Below the pieces are notes generated by a model, which worked only from the letters and a program-made list of their open reading frames with translations, had not been told where the DNA came from and made no database searches. From Paraburkholderia gardini (GTDB taxonomy: Bacteria; Pseudomonadota; Gammaproteobacteria; Burkholderiales; Burkholderiaceae), in contig NZ_CAJQYY010000002.1 in assembly GCF_907164575.1 (NCBI RefSeq), positions 62,001 through 126,000 of the forward strand: a stretch of 64,000 nt of DNA. Direction: 5' to 3'. The translations under genes and the position numbers were made by a program. Below, piece after piece: positions 63,930 to 64,000 of this stretch (position 1 is the stretch's first letter; each line of letters begins with the position of its first letter).

Positions 63930-64000
63930 GGGGGGGGGGGGGGGGCGCGCGCCCCCCGCGGGGCGCGCCGCGGCCCCCCCCCCCCCCCCCCCCCCCACTT
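63930..64000. other. Homopolymer tail, probable assembly or sequencing artefact
   Basis: A run of 16 G (63930-63945), a 28-base self-complementary G/C-only core, and a run of 23 C (63974-63996) end the window. The block can fold on itself. It has no coding or regulatory character and is unlike anything else here. Confidence 0.8.

Overview
The window looks like chromosomal core sequence from a high-GC betaproteobacterium of the family Burkholderiaceae, most likely Burkholderia sensu lato (Paraburkholderia or Caballeronia type). This rests on strong G/C third-position bias, gene content, and conserved gene orders: mltG-tmk-holB-tatD, tig-clpP-clpX-lon-hup-tRNA-ppiD, yciB-bolA-PPIase, ompR-envZ and ispD-ispF. 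The species is inferred from protein style, not computed. I see no insertion sequence, prophage, integrase, CRISPR array, rRNA or origin. About 60 protein genes and three tRNA genes (Asp-GUC, Val-UAC, Leu-UAG) cover nearly all of it.

Layout. 1-5.9 kb (minus): the start of otsA, a small Rap1a/Tai-like secreted protein, a periplasmic ankyrin protein, and the mltG-tmk-holB-GNAT-tatD run. 5.9-7.9 kb (plus): ygfZ and a TANGO2/NRDE protein. 7.9-13 kb (minus): a set of small-molecule enzymes (Dabb protein, thioesterase, MDR, SDR, HSL-type esterase) and a lone GT2 glycosyltransferase. 13-19 kb (minus): a fatty-acid beta-oxidation cluster (acyl-CoA ligase, FadB-type fusion, nicotinamidase, thiolase). 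19-23 kb (plus): selO, msrB, yciB, bolA and a parvulin-type PPIase. 23-27 kb: purL. 27-34.6 kb: a DadA-like oxidoreductase, nnr, pgi, a YbbA-type ATPase divergent from a TesA-type esterase, and a small lipoprotein. 34.7-43.9 kb (minus): the proteostasis island with two tRNAs.

44-49.4 kb: glycerate kinase, a MarR regulator, tRNA-Leu, a squalene-synthase-fold protein with degenerate catalytic motifs, an orphan DUF1501 protein and a small secreted protein. 49.6-51.7 kb: ompR-envZ. 52-53.1 kb: ahpC-ahpD behind a good sigma-70 promoter overlapped by a partial OxyR-like site. 53.2-58.1 kb: ispF, ispD and divergent mfd. 58.2-61.2 kb: argE, a PLP enzyme and mscL. 61.3-63.9 kb (minus): a hybrid histidine kinase and an Rcp1-type receiver. 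The last ~70 bases are G and C homopolymers and look like an assembly or sequencing artefact at a contig end.

No clearly new multi-gene system is visible. The most interesting items are the catalytically degenerate HpnD-like protein, a 12-bp operator-like direct repeat in the leader of the beta-oxidation genes, the Mycobacterium-style AhpC/AhpD pair, helically phased TGTAAC repeats before ompR, and tesA/ABC genes whose start codons overlap in one CATG.
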